From Amycolatopsis sp. 195334CR (GTDB lineage Bacteria; Actinomycetota; Actinomycetes; Mycobacteriales; Pseudonocardiaceae): a DNA stretch of 64,000 nucleotides. Shown one piece after another: positions 29,550 through 38,070 of this stretch. The translations under genes were made by a program, and so were the position numbers. Positions within the stretch are counted from its first letter, which is position 1. Each line of letters starts with the position of its first letter. Location of the stretch: assembly GCF_017309385.1 (NCBI RefSeq), contig NZ_JAFJMJ010000002.1, forward strand, positions 1,054,001 to 1,118,000. The letters are read 5' to 3'. Below the pieces are notes generated by a model, which was not told where the DNA came from, did not search any database, and saw only the letters and a list, made by a program, of their open reading frames with translations.

Positions 29550-30221
29550 GTGCGGATTCTGGTAGTCGAAGACGAAGAACCCCTCGCCGAGGCCATCGCC
29601 AGGGGCCTGCGGCGCGAGGGCATGGCGGTGGATGTCGCCTTCACCGGCGACGAGGGCCACGAGAAGTCCACCATCACCCGGTACGACGTGGTCCTGCTCG
29701 ACCGCGATCTGCCCGGCATGTCCGGCGACGAGCTGTGCAAGGAGATCGTCGAGTCCGGTGAGCTGACCCGGGTGCTGATGCTGACCGCCAGCGGCACGGT
29801 CGAGGACCGGGTGGCCGGGCTGTCGCTCGGGGCCGACGACTACCTCGCCAAGCCGTTCGCCTTCCCCGAACTGGTCGCCAGGGTGCGGGCGCTGGGCCGC
29901 CGCGCCACTCCCGCCGCGCCGCCGCTGCTGACCGCGGGCGACGTCCGGCTCGACCCGGCCAAGCGCACGGTCAGCCGGGCGGGCGGGCCGGTGGAGCTGA
30001 CCCGCAAGGAGTTCGGCGTGCTGGAGGTGCTGCTCTCCGCCGGTGGTTCGGTGGTCAGCAGCGAGGAGCTGCTGGAGCGGGTCTGGGACGAGAACGCCGA
30101 CCCGTTCACCACGACCGTGCGGGTCACCGTGATGACCCTGCGCAAGAAGCTGGGCGAACCTGGGATCATTGAGACCGTGGTGGGATCTGGCTACCGGGTA
30201 CCCGGTGCCGGTCACGGGTGA
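29550..30221 (+). CDS. OmpR-family response regulator
   Basis: 223 residues. Receiver domain with VVEDEEP acidic pair, phospho-acceptor Asp in LLDRDLPGMSG near residue 52, and the KPF lysine in DYLAKPFAFPELVARV; C-terminal winged helix (LTRKEFGVLEVLL, TTVRVTVMTLRKKLG, GSGYRVP). The GTG at 29550 was chosen because the receiver starts immediately with RILVVEDE. GTGA overlap with the sensor kinase gene shows a coupled two-component pair. The signal is unknown. Confidence 0.93.
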   Translation: MRILVVEDEEPLAEAIARGLRREGMAVDVAFTGDEGHEKSTITRYDVVLLDRDLPGMSGDELCKEIVESGELTRVLMLTASGTVEDRVAGLSLGADDYLAKPFAFPELVARVRALGRRATPAAPPLLTAGDVRLDPAKRTVSRAGGPVELTRKEFGVLEVLLSAGGSVVSSEELLERVWDENADPFTTTVRVTVMTLRKKLGEPGIIETVVGSGYRVPGAGHG

Positions 30222-31375
30222 ACCGGCACCTCCAGTTGATCCCGGTGCGCACCCTGCGCGCCCGGATCACGCTGCTGGCGACCGCGCTGTCCGCGGCGGT
30301 CAGCCTTGTGCTGCTCTACCTGGCCTGGTCGCTGGTCGGCGATTCGGTGGCCGCGGTGCCGCAGCTGCCGCCCGGCACCAAGGTCCGGGTGGACGGGGTG
30401 AACGTGGATTCCACCGTGCTCGCCGCGCACCTGCGCGAGCACGCGCGGGACAAGGTGCTCATCGCCGGTGCGGTGGCGTTCTGCTGCGTGGTCGCGGCGA
30501 CCGCGGTGCTGGCGTGGACGCTGACCTCGCGGGTGCTGCGCCCGCTGCGCGAGATGACCACCACCGCGCGGCGCCTGTCGATCGAGTCGATGGGGGAGCG
30601 GATCGGCGTCCGCGGCGCGCGGGACGAACTCGGTGAGCTCGGCGCGACCCTGGACGCGATGCTCGACCGGCTGCAGGCCGCTTTCGACACGCAGCGCCGG
30701 TTCGTCGCCAACGCCAGCCACGAACTGCGCACCCCGCTCGCGGTGATCCGCACCGAACTGGACGTCACGCTCGCCGACGACCAGGCCGACGAGGCCGAGC
30801 TCCGGCGGATGGCCGGGGTGGTCCGCGACGCCACCGAACGCGCCGAGCAGCTGGTCAGCTCGCTGCTGCTGCTCGCGCGCACGGACGGTGCCGGGGTTGG
30901 CCCGACCGAGCCGGTGGACCTGGCCGCGGTGGTCGGCAGCGCCTGGGACGCGGTGTACCGCGAAGCCGAGCGCCGCAAGCTGCGCACCGACTTCCAGCTG
31001 GTGCCGTCTTACTCGATCGGGGATCCCGCGCTGCTGGAACGGATCGCCGGGAACCTGCTGGAGAACGCGGTGCGGCACAACGTCGACGGCGGCTGGATCG
31101 AGGCGGTGACACAACCGGGATCGCGGTGGACCACGCTGCGCGTGCGGTCCTCGGGCGGGCTGGTCGATCCGGCGACGGTGGCCGAGCTGTTCGAGCCGTT
31201 CCGGCGGGAGGGCGTGGCCCGCACCGCGCGGACCGGGGCCGGGCTGGGGCTGTCGATCGTGCGGGCCGCGGTGCAGGCGCACGGCGGCGTGGTGTCGGCG
31301 GAACCCGTGGTGGGCGGCGGTCTTTCGGTGACCGTGCACCTGCCCGCGCTGACCAGGACCGGGGTGCCGACGTGA
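30218..31375 (+). CDS. Membrane sensor histidine kinase
   Basis: 385 residues. Membrane segments at about 17-40 and 85-107 flank a short external loop of about 45 residues; HAMP follows (RPLREMTTTARRL), then the HisKA dimer helix with the phosphorylated His in FVANASHELRTPLAVIRTE, the N box NLLENAVRHN and the G box GAGLGLSIVRA. The small loop suggests membrane-state sensing or a small ligand. It partners the regulator encoded just upstream, and its own stop overlaps the next gene (GTGA). Confidence 0.93.
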   Translation: MNRHLQLIPVRTLRARITLLATALSAAVSLVLLYLAWSLVGDSVAAVPQLPPGTKVRVDGVNVDSTVLAAHLREHARDKVLIAGAVAFCCVVAATAVLAWTLTSRVLRPLREMTTTARRLSIESMGERIGVRGARDELGELGATLDAMLDRLQAAFDTQRRFVANASHELRTPLAVIRTELDVTLADDQADEAELRRMAGVVRDATERAEQLVSSLLLLARTDGAGVGPTEPVDLAAVVGSAWDAVYREAERRKLRTDFQLVPSYSIGDPALLERIAGNLLENAVRHNVDGGWIEAVTQPGSRWTTLRVRSSGGLVDPATVAELFEPFRREGVARTARTGAGLGLSIVRAAVQAHGGVVSAEPVVGGGLSVTVHLPALTRTGVPT

Positions 31376-32400
31376 CCGACGTCCCGTTCGCGCGAGCGCA
31401 CGCGCAGCTGCTCGCCGGGCCAAGGGGCGGTGATGTGGCCGAGGTGGTGCGCAAGGTGGTTGCCTTGCAGGCACAGGACATCCGGGCGAACCGGCTGGGC
31501 GTGCGGGTGCGCTCGGCCGGGCTGACGGCGTCCGATGTGGACGCCGCGTGCGCATCGGGGGCCGTGGTGCGCACCTGGGCGATGCGCGGCACGCTGCACA
31601 TGCTGGCCGCCGAGGACGTGGCGTGGATCGTCGGGTTGCTCGGCCCGCGGTTCGCCGCGGCGGGCCGGCCCCGGCGGCTCCAGCTGGGACTGGACGACGA
31701 GACCACCGCACGCGGGGTGGCGGCGCTCCGGTCCATTGTGGCCGGACGGTCCCTGCCGCGCGGGGAGATCGTCGCGGAACTGGCCTCCCACGGGGTGGTG
31801 CTGGACCCGAAGTCGCAGGCACCGGCGCACCTGCTCGCGTTCGCCGCGCTGACCGGGGTGCTCTGCCGGGGCGGGGACGACGGCGACGAGCCGACCTACG
31901 CGTTGTTCTCCGACTGGGTCGGTCCTTTTGAGACACTTCCGGAAGAGGAAGCGCTGGCGCGGTTGGCGGCGCGTTATCTGGCCGCTTACGCCCCGGCCAC
32001 CGCCGAGGATTTCGCGGCCTGGTCCGGATTGACCTTGCGTCAGGCGCGCGCCGGTTTCGCCGCCATTGATCCAGTCGAAGCGCCCATTGTGGACGAATTG
32101 TCGGTGCGGTTGCTCGGCCATTTCGACACCTATCTGCTCGGGTACCGCAGCCGCGAACTCGCCGTGCCCGCCGAACACGACCGGCGCGTCCAGTCGGGTG
32201 GCGGGTTCATCATGCCGGTCGTGCTGGTGAACGGCCGGGCGGTCGGAACCTGGCGCCAGGAAAGGAAAAAGGGCACTCTGGCGGTGCGGGTCGAACCGTT
32301 CGGCGAGCTGCCCGGCGGCCTGGGCGACGCGCTGCTCGCCGAGGTCGAGGACCTCGGCCGCTTTCTGGGCATTCCCGCGCACTTCCATTCAGCGGGCTAA
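31372..32400 (+). CDS. Winged-helix DNA-binding domain protein (HTH_42/YcaQ-like)
   Basis: 342 residues. It has the pattern of the HTH_42 family, relatives of the E. coli crosslink-repair glycosylase YcaQ: KVVALQAQDIRANRLGVRVR, VVRTWAMRGTLHML with the conserved R-G-T-x-H, and a C-terminal LLGHFDTYLLGYRSREL plus FIMPVVLVNGRAVGTW. YcaQ unhooks DNA interstrand crosslinks; many actinobacterial paralogues sit beside natural-product genes, but none is present here. The gene overlaps the histidine kinase stop and so is in the same transcript; why is not clear. Confidence 0.8.
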   Translation: MTDVPFARAHAQLLAGPRGGDVAEVVRKVVALQAQDIRANRLGVRVRSAGLTASDVDAACASGAVVRTWAMRGTLHMLAAEDVAWIVGLLGPRFAAAGRPRRLQLGLDDETTARGVAALRSIVAGRSLPRGEIVAELASHGVVLDPKSQAPAHLLAFAALTGVLCRGGDDGDEPTYALFSDWVGPFETLPEEEALARLAARYLAAYAPATAEDFAAWSGLTLRQARAGFAAIDPVEAPIVDELSVRLLGHFDTYLLGYRSRELAVPAEHDRRVQSGGGFIMPVVLVNGRAVGTWRQERKKGTLAVRVEPFGELPGGLGDALLAEVEDLGRFLGIPAHFHSAG

Positions 32401-32433
32401 CCCGCTCGGCCAGTGGTGGTAGGCTCGGTTTCA

Positions 32434-32481
32434 CCGGCATTGGGGAGATGCCGGAAAGCTGAGAATCCGAGGGGGGATTCT
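32434..32481 (+). promoter_or_regulatory. Double-hairpin leader of the peroxidase gene
   Basis: Two small perfect stems precede the peroxidase ATG. CCGGCAT (32434-32440) pairs with ATGCCGG (32448-32454). AGAATCC (32462-32468) pairs with GGATTCT (32475-32481), and the GAGGGG loop plus the first stem bases form the purine-rich ribosome site 5-12 bases from the ATG. Folding of the second stem would affect ribosome access. No known riboswitch class was recognised. Confidence 0.45.
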
Positions 32482-32485
32482 AATA

Positions 32486-34129
32486 ATGCACAGACATTCC
32501 CGGGAAAGCTATTACGTGGTGGGCGAAGGTGATCTTTCCTTCGACGCCGAGCGCAACCCGATGAGCAGCCGCCCGTCCGCGCGGTCGGAGCTGCGGCGGT
32601 TCCGGTTCTCCCGGCTGGGCCCGGTGGGGGAGCCGGTGGACCCGGCGCTCGGCCAGGAGCTGGCCGCGGCGATGACGGTGGAGCAGGACACCGACGGCGC
32701 GGCCGGGCTGGAGCCGGTCCCGGCCGGGTTCACCTACCTCGGCCAGTTCGTCGACCACGACCTCACCCTGGACCGCACCGCGGTGGACTTCGGCGAGGAC
32801 GTGTCGCTGGAGGACCTGATCGCTGGCCGCTCGCCGGCGCTCGACCTGGACGCGCTCTACGGCCGGGGGCCCGAGCGGGACGCGCACCTCTACGCCGACG
32901 GCACGCACCTGAAGGTCGGCACCACCGCGGCGGTGCCGCTGGACGGCGCGAACAACAACCGCACCGGGTTCGACCTGCCGCGCAAGGGCACCGGCGAGAC
33001 CAAGGCCGACGAGCGCGCGGCGGTCATCCCGGACGCGCGCAACGACGAGAACCTGGCCGTGGCGCAGACGCACCTGGCGTTCATCCACTTCCACAACAAG
33101 GTGGCCGACGTGCTCGCCGCCGAGGGCGTGCCGCCGGCGCAGCTGTTCGAGCGGGCCAGGGCCGAGGTGGTGAAGCACTACCAGTGGCTGCTGCGCACCG
33201 ACTACCTGCCGCGCATCGCGCACCCGGCCGTGGTCACCGAGGTGTTCACCCAGGGGCGGCGCTTCTTCGAGCCGGCCCCGGACGCGCACGACGCGGCGAC
33301 CATGCCGATCGAGTTCTCCGTGGCCGCCTTCCGGCTCGGGCACAGCATGGCGCGCGCGACCTACCAGTGGAACCGGTTCTTCCGCGCGGGCGCGCCCGCC
33401 GGGATCGCCACCATGCTGCAGCTGTTCATCTTCAGCGGCACCTCGGGCACGCTGTCGCCGACCGGGAACCCGGCCGACCTCGACGACCCGAACGCGGGCA
33501 CGTTCCTGCGCCTGCCGACCAACTGGATCGTCGACTGGCGGCGGCTGCACGACTTCCCCGGTGCCGGGCGGCCGGATCTCGGTGTGCCCGAGGGCGAGGG
33601 CAACGTCGCGCGGCGGATCGACACGCTGCTCACCAACCCGCTCGCCACCCTGCCCGCGGGCACCTTCGCCGGGCGCGGGCAGAACCTGGCGCCGGACGAC
33701 ATCCAGCGGAACCTGGCCTACCGCAACCTGATCCGGGCGAACATGGTCAAGCTGGCGTCCGGGCAGCAGATGGCGGCGTTCTTCGGGGTGAAGGAACTGA
33801 CCGCGGACGAACTGCTGACCGGCGACGGCCAGGGGGCGAACCTGGGCGCGCTGAGCGAGGAGCACCGGGAGGCGCTGGCGCTCCGGACGCCGCTGTGGTT
33901 CTACATCCTGCGCGAGGCCGAGGTGAACGGCGGCAAGCTCGGCGCCGTCGGGGCCACGATCGTGGCGGAGGTGTTCAGCCGGTGCATGGACGCCGCGCGC
34001 CACTCGATCCTGCGGGAGCCGGAGTGGCGCCCGCGGTTCGGCACCCCGGAGGGCCGCTTCGGCATGGCGGACCTCCTGCTGTTCGCCTTCGACGGTGACC
34101 CAGCCCGGCTCAACCCCCTGGGCGACTGA
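32486..34129 (+). CDS. Animal-type heme peroxidase family protein
   Basis: 547 residues, no signal peptide. The distal heme His lies in LGQFVDHDLTLDRT near residue 91; further family marks are DARNDENLAVAQTHLAFIHF, HYQWLLRTDYLP and the proximal-side helix FSVAAFRLGHSMARATYQWN with its His near residue 287. These are the bacterial relatives of the myeloperoxidase-cyclooxygenase superfamily (peroxicins and peroxidockerins); the substrate is unknown. The ATG at 32486 follows the purine-rich hairpin loop described separately. It forms its own transcription unit, ended by inverted repeat copy 4. Confidence 0.88.
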   Translation: MHRHSRESYYVVGEGDLSFDAERNPMSSRPSARSELRRFRFSRLGPVGEPVDPALGQELAAAMTVEQDTDGAAGLEPVPAGFTYLGQFVDHDLTLDRTAVDFGEDVSLEDLIAGRSPALDLDALYGRGPERDAHLYADGTHLKVGTTAAVPLDGANNNRTGFDLPRKGTGETKADERAAVIPDARNDENLAVAQTHLAFIHFHNKVADVLAAEGVPPAQLFERARAEVVKHYQWLLRTDYLPRIAHPAVVTEVFTQGRRFFEPAPDAHDAATMPIEFSVAAFRLGHSMARATYQWNRFFRAGAPAGIATMLQLFIFSGTSGTLSPTGNPADLDDPNAGTFLRLPTNWIVDWRRLHDFPGAGRPDLGVPEGEGNVARRIDTLLTNPLATLPAGTFAGRGQNLAPDDIQRNLAYRNLIRANMVKLASGQQMAAFFGVKELTADELLTGDGQGANLGALSEEHREALALRTPLWFYILREAEVNGGKLGAVGATIVAEVFSRCMDAARHSILREPEWRPRFGTPEGRFGMADLLLFAFDGDPARLNPLGD

Positions 34130-34137
34130 CCGATGCG

Positions 34138-34188
34138 GTGAAGGTGGCTTTCACGGCAGCTTCCGGGCGCCGGGAAAGCCACCTTCAC
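34138..34188. terminator. Convergent-gap inverted repeat, copy 4
   Basis: Perfect 15-bp arms GTGAAGGTGGCTTTC (34138-34152) and its complement (34174-34188) around a 21-base centre. It fills the gap between the peroxidase and a small membrane protein on the other strand and belongs to the same family as the copies at 421, 8588, 20486 and 42620. Confidence 0.7.
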
Positions 34189-34190
34189 GG

Positions 34191-34538
34191 CTACCAGTAG
34201 ACGGCGATGCCGACGTTCAGCAGGGCCAGGGCGCCGACCACGGGCAGCCCCGCCCGCGGCAGCTTCTCCGGTTTGTGCGCCTCGAAGGCGACCACCAGCA
34301 CGGCGAGCGCGATCACCAGCTTCACCGCGACCTTGACGTTGTTCGGTTCCACCGCGACCAGCCCGCTCGAAGCGATGCCGACCAGCGCCACGCCGGTCAG
34401 CACCTGCAGGCCCGAACTGTGCAGCACCAGGGTCGGCACCCCGGTCCGCTTGGCGATCACTTCCGCGGCGACCCCGCCGAGAATGCCCGCCATGCCGATC
34501 AGGTGCAGCACCACCAGGGTGCTGTACAGCACGTTCAT
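34191..34538 (-). CDS. Small four-helix membrane protein
   Basis: 115 residues with four hydrophobic segments (about 2-24, 40-62, 66-90, 95-114). It starts MNVLYSTLVVLHLIGMAGIL, with His13 inside the first helix, a layout like DUF2269 or CopD-type small membrane proteins, but the family is not certain. The ATG at 34538 has ACGGAG upstream. It is monocistronic: the preceding beta-oxidation operon ends 80 bases upstream with an inverted repeat in between. Confidence 0.7.
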   Translation of the reverse strand: MNVLYSTLVVLHLIGMAGILGGVAAEVIAKRTGVPTLVLHSSGLQVLTGVALVGIASSGLVAVEPNNVKVAVKLVIALAVLVVAFEAHKPEKLPRAGLPVVGALALLNVGIAVYW

Positions 34539-34571
34539 CTCCGTCAGCTCCTTCGCTCCCGCCGCGGCACA

Positions 34572-34609
34572 GCCTACTACGCGACGTCGTATGACATCGC
34601 GTAGTAGGC
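34572..34609. terminator. Perfect 13-bp inverted repeat after the beta-oxidation operon
   Basis: GCCTACTACGCGA (34572-34584) and TCGCGTAGTAGGC (34597-34609) pair perfectly around 12 bases. On the minus strand it lies 9 bases after the stop of the fadB-like gene, as a terminator should. It is also 34 bases upstream of the small membrane protein start, so an operator role for that gene is an alternative. Confidence 0.55.
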
Positions 34610-34617
34610 CGTGACGG

Positions 34618-36726
34618 TCAGGCCGAAGGCACCGAAGCGACCCCGGGCGCCAGGAACGGCTTGCCGTTGACCTTCTCCGAGACCCCGCTCCGGTCCAGGT
34701 ACGGGGTGATCCCGCCGAGCCAGAACGGCCAGCCCGCACCGAGGATCAGGCACAGGTCGATGTCCTGCGCCTCGGCGACCACGCCCTCGTCGAGCATGAT
34801 CCGCACCTCCTCGGCCAGCACCGACAGCGCCCGCTCCCGCAGCTGCTCCTCAGTGGACGGACGATCGCCCTGCTCCCACAGCGCGGCGACCTCCGGGTCG
34901 ACGGTGGCGTTGCCCTGGTCGTCCCACTGCCACACCGCGGACTTGCGCGCCTCGACGAACTTCGCCAGGTTCTGGCTCACGCCGAACCGGTCCGGGAACG
35001 CCCGGTGCATGGTCTCCGCCACGTGCAGCGCCACCGGCGGCCCGACCAGCTGCAGCAGGGTCAGCGGCGACATCGGCAGGCCGAGCGGGTCCAGCGCGCG
35101 GTCGGCCACCTCGAACGGCGTGCCCTCGTCGACCGCGGCCAGCACCTCACCGAGGAAGCGGGTGAGCAGCCGGTTCACCACGAACGCGGGCGCGTCCGAG
35201 ACCAGCACGCTCGACTTCTTCAGCTGCTTGCCGACCGCGAACGCGGTGGCCAGCGAGGCGTCGTCGGTCTTCTCGCCGCGCACGATCTCCAGCAGCGGCA
35301 GCACCGCGACCGGGTTGAAGAAGTGGAAGCCCACCACGCGTTCCGGGTGCGCCAGCTTCGAGGCCATCTCGGTGATCGACAGCGACGAGGTGTTCGTCGC
35401 CAGGATCGCCTCGGGCTTGACGTGCGCCTCGACCTCGGCGAACACCTGCTGCTTGACGCCCAGCTCCTCGAACACCGCCTCGATGACGAAGTCCGCGTCG
35501 GCGAAGGCGGCCTTGTCCAGCGAGCCGGACACCAGCGCCTTGAGCCGGTTCGCCGCGTCGGGGGAGACCCGCTTCTTCGCGAGCAGCTTGTCGATCTCGC
35601 CGTGCACGTAGCCGACGCCCTTGTCCACGCGCTCCTGGTCGATGTCGGTGAGCACCACCGGCACCTTCAGCCGCCGCACGAACAGCAACGCCAGCTGGCT
35701 GGCCATCAGGCCCGCGCCGACGATGCCGACCTTGTTCACCGGCCGCGCCAGCGACCTGTCCGGCGCACCGGCCGGCCGCTTGGCGCGCTTGTTGACCAGG
35801 TTGAACGAGTACAGCCCGGCCCGCAGCGTGTCGGTCATCAGCACGTCGGCCAGCGCCTCGGTCTCCGCGGCGTACCCGCGGTCGAGGTCGTTGGCCCGCG
35901 CCAGCTCCAGCAGCTCCACGGCCTTGTTCGCGCCCGGCGACGCGCCCTTGGTCTTGCCGTCCACAATGGACTTCGCACGGGCGACCGCGGCGTCCCACCC
36001 GGCACCGCGGTCGATCTCGCGGCGGGCCGGGGTGACCTCGCCGCGGACCACCTTCGCCAGCCACAGCAGCGACTGCTCCAGGTAGTCCGCCGAGCCGAAC
36101 ACCTCGTCCACGATGCCCAGCTGCGCGGCCTGCGCCGGCTTGAGCATCTTGTTCTGGCTCAGCGCGTTCTCGATGGTCACGGTGACCGCCGCGTCCGGCC
36201 CGATCAGGTTCGGCAGCAGTTGCGTGCCGCCCCAGCCGGGGAACAGGCCGAGGAAGACCTCGGGAAAGGCGATCGCCGCGGTGTTCTCCGACAGCGTCCG
36301 GTAGTGGCACGAGAGCGCCAGCTCCAGGCCGCCACCCATCACCGCGCCGTTGACGAAGGCGAAGGTCGGGATCTTCGACTCGGTGAGCCGCCGGAACACG
36401 TCGTGCCCGGTCTGCGCGATCTGCAGCGCCAGGTCGCGCCCGGCGATCTGCTCCACCCCGGACAGGTCCGCGCCGACGGCGAAGATGAACGGCTTGCCGG
36501 TCACCGCGATCGCCACCGGCTCGGCCGCGAAGGCCTCGTCGATCGCCGAGTTCAGGCTGACCAGGCTCTGCGGGCCGAAGGTCGACGGCCGCGTGTGGTC
36601 GTGGCCGTTGTCGATGGTGATCAGCGCGACCCGGCCGTCCAGGCCCGGCACGGTGATCAGCCGGGTGACCGCGCGGGTCACCACCTCGTCGGGGAAGGCC
36701 GCTTCGGCCTCTGCCGCGGAAATCAC
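34618..36726 (-). CDS. Fatty-acid oxidation complex alpha subunit (enoyl-CoA hydratase / 3-hydroxyacyl-CoA dehydrogenase)
   Basis: 702 residues. The N-terminal crotonase domain shows VGADLSGVEQI (oxyanion loop) and GGGLELALSCHYR; the dehydrogenase half starts near residue 325 with VGIVGAGLMASQLALLFV and continues with NTSSLSITEMASKLAHPERV, GFHFFNPVAVLPLLEIV (catalytic His) and the C-terminal 3HCDH domain. It performs hydration and NAD-dependent oxidation of acyl-CoA in beta-oxidation. The GTG at 36726 has GGGAGGGG upstream and overlaps the thiolase stop (GTGA), so thiolase and this protein form a stoichiometric pair. Confidence 0.93.
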   Translation of the reverse strand: MISAAEAEAAFPDEVVTRAVTRLITVPGLDGRVALITIDNGHDHTRPSTFGPQSLVSLNSAIDEAFAAEPVAIAVTGKPFIFAVGADLSGVEQIAGRDLALQIAQTGHDVFRRLTESKIPTFAFVNGAVMGGGLELALSCHYRTLSENTAAIAFPEVFLGLFPGWGGTQLLPNLIGPDAAVTVTIENALSQNKMLKPAQAAQLGIVDEVFGSADYLEQSLLWLAKVVRGEVTPARREIDRGAGWDAAVARAKSIVDGKTKGASPGANKAVELLELARANDLDRGYAAETEALADVLMTDTLRAGLYSFNLVNKRAKRPAGAPDRSLARPVNKVGIVGAGLMASQLALLFVRRLKVPVVLTDIDQERVDKGVGYVHGEIDKLLAKKRVSPDAANRLKALVSGSLDKAAFADADFVIEAVFEELGVKQQVFAEVEAHVKPEAILATNTSSLSITEMASKLAHPERVVGFHFFNPVAVLPLLEIVRGEKTDDASLATAFAVGKQLKKSSVLVSDAPAFVVNRLLTRFLGEVLAAVDEGTPFEVADRALDPLGLPMSPLTLLQLVGPPVALHVAETMHRAFPDRFGVSQNLAKFVEARKSAVWQWDDQGNATVDPEVAALWEQGDRPSTEEQLRERALSVLAEEVRIMLDEGVVAEAQDIDLCLILGAGWPFWLGGITPYLDRSGVSEKVNGKPFLAPGVASVPSA

Positions 36727-37928
36727 TTGTTCCCCTCCCATGCCGGGTTCTCCCAGATGACCGTGCCGCCCATGCCGATGCCGATGCACATGGTGGTCAG
36801 GCCGTACCGCACGTCCGGGCGCTCGGCGAACTGCCGCGAGAGCTGCGTCATCAGCCGCACGCCGGACGAGGCGAGCGGGTGCCCGCAGGCGATCGCGCCA
36901 CCCCACTGGTTGACCCGGGGGTCGTCCTCGCTGATGCCGAAGTGGTCGAGGAAGGCCAGCACCTGCACGGCGAAGGCCTCGTTGATCTCGAACAGGCCGA
37001 TGTCCGAAATGGACAGCCCGGTGCGGGCGAGCAGCTTCTCGGTGGCCGGCACCGGGCCGATGCCCATCACCTCGGGCTCGACCCCGGCGAAGGCGTAGCT
37101 GACCAGGCGCATGCCGACCGGCAGACCCAGCTCCCTGGCCACCTCCTCGGCGGCCAGGATGGCGCCGGTGGCGCCGTCGTTCAGCCCGGCCGCGTTGCCC
37201 GCGGTGACCCGGCCGTGTGGCCGGAACGGGGTCTTCAGCCCGGCGAGCTGCTCGACCGTGGTGCCGGGGCGGGGCGGCTCGTCCTCGGTGGCCAGGCCCC
37301 AGCCCAGCTCGGCGTGGCGGGTGGCGACCGGCACCAGTTCGGGGCCGATCTTGCCCGCCTTCACCGCGTCGGCGTAGCGCTCCTGGCTACGCGCGGCGTA
37401 GGCGTCGGTGCGCTGCTTGGTGATCTCCGGGAAGCGGTCGTGCACGTTCTCCGCGGTCTGGCCCATCACCAGCGCGGTCGGGTCGACCAGCTTGTCGGCG
37501 ATGATGCGCGGGTTCGGGTCCACGCCCTCGCCCATCGGGTGGCGGCCCATGTGCTCGACCCCGCCGGCGATGGCGATGTCGTAGGCACCGAAGCCGATGC
37601 CGCTGGCGGTGGTGGTGACCGCGGTCATCGCGCCGGCGCACATCCGGTCGATGGCGAACCCGGGCACCGACTTCGGCAGCCCGGCCAGCAGGGCCGCGGT
37701 CCGGCCGATGGTCAGCCCCTGGTCGCCGGTCTGGGTGGTGGCCGCGACGGCCACCTCGTCCACGCGCTCCGGCGGCAGTTCCGGGTGGCGCCGCAGCAGT
37801 TCCCTGATGACCTTGACCACCAGGTCGTCGGCGCGGGTACCCGCGTAGATGCCCTTGTCGCCTGCCTTGCCGAACGGTGTGCGCACCCCCTCGACAAACG
37901 CCACCTCGCGCACTGCTCGTGCTGACAC
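36723..37928 (-). CDS. Acetyl-CoA C-acyltransferase (thiolase)
   Basis: 401 residues. The nucleophile cysteine lies in IDRMCAGAMTAV near residue 91, and the C-terminal active-site motifs are NEAFAVQVLAF, GGAIACGHPLASSGVR and TMCIGIGMGG. It cleaves 3-ketoacyl-CoA in beta-oxidation. It opens the operon with the multifunctional subunit downstream. The intergenic stretch upstream of the GTG at 37928 contains a palindrome GGTTACCC-GT-GGGTAACC that could be the operator for a fatty-acid-responsive repressor. Confidence 0.94.
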   Translation of the reverse strand: MSARAVREVAFVEGVRTPFGKAGDKGIYAGTRADDLVVKVIRELLRRHPELPPERVDEVAVAATTQTGDQGLTIGRTAALLAGLPKSVPGFAIDRMCAGAMTAVTTTASGIGFGAYDIAIAGGVEHMGRHPMGEGVDPNPRIIADKLVDPTALVMGQTAENVHDRFPEITKQRTDAYAARSQERYADAVKAGKIGPELVPVATRHAELGWGLATEDEPPRPGTTVEQLAGLKTPFRPHGRVTAGNAAGLNDGATGAILAAEEVARELGLPVGMRLVSYAFAGVEPEVMGIGPVPATEKLLARTGLSISDIGLFEINEAFAVQVLAFLDHFGISEDDPRVNQWGGAIACGHPLASSGVRLMTQLSRQFAERPDVRYGLTTMCIGIGMGGTVIWENPAWEGNK

Positions 37929-37979
37929 GGGTGCTCCTCACTCGGATCGGGTACTTGGGATACCCGTGACCATAGCGCC

Positions 37980-37997
37980 GGTTACCCGTGGGTAACC
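37980..37997. promoter_or_regulatory. Operator-like palindrome upstream of the thiolase operon
   Basis: GGTTACCCGTGGGTAACC is a perfect palindrome with 8-bp arms, centred about 60 bases upstream of the thiolase start. A related GGGTA...TACCC pair lies nearer the gene at about 37949-37965. The form suits a dimeric TetR- or GntR-type repressor of fatty-acid genes; the protein is not encoded nearby. Confidence 0.5.
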
Positions 37998-38030
37998 AGT
38001 GCTGTGGTCCGGTCGAGTGGCGCACACCAC

Positions 38031-38068
38031 GCGGTCCGGCGAGTCCGGGGCGGAACTCGCCGGACCGC
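38031..38068 (-). terminator. Terminator hairpin of the chitin operon
   Basis: Perfect 14-bp arms GCGGTCCGGCGAGT (38031-38044) and ACTCGCCGGACCGC (38055-38068) around a 10-base loop, 3 bases after the DUF305 stop codon on the minus strand. No T-tract follows, as is usual in such high-GC genomes. Confidence 0.65.
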
Positions 38069-38070
38069 GC

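Noticed and set aside
32455-32485. Thiamine riboswitch suggested by CTGAGA before the peroxidase
   Set aside because: The other conserved parts of the TPP element are missing and the gene is not thiamine-related; left as an unclassified hairpin leader.
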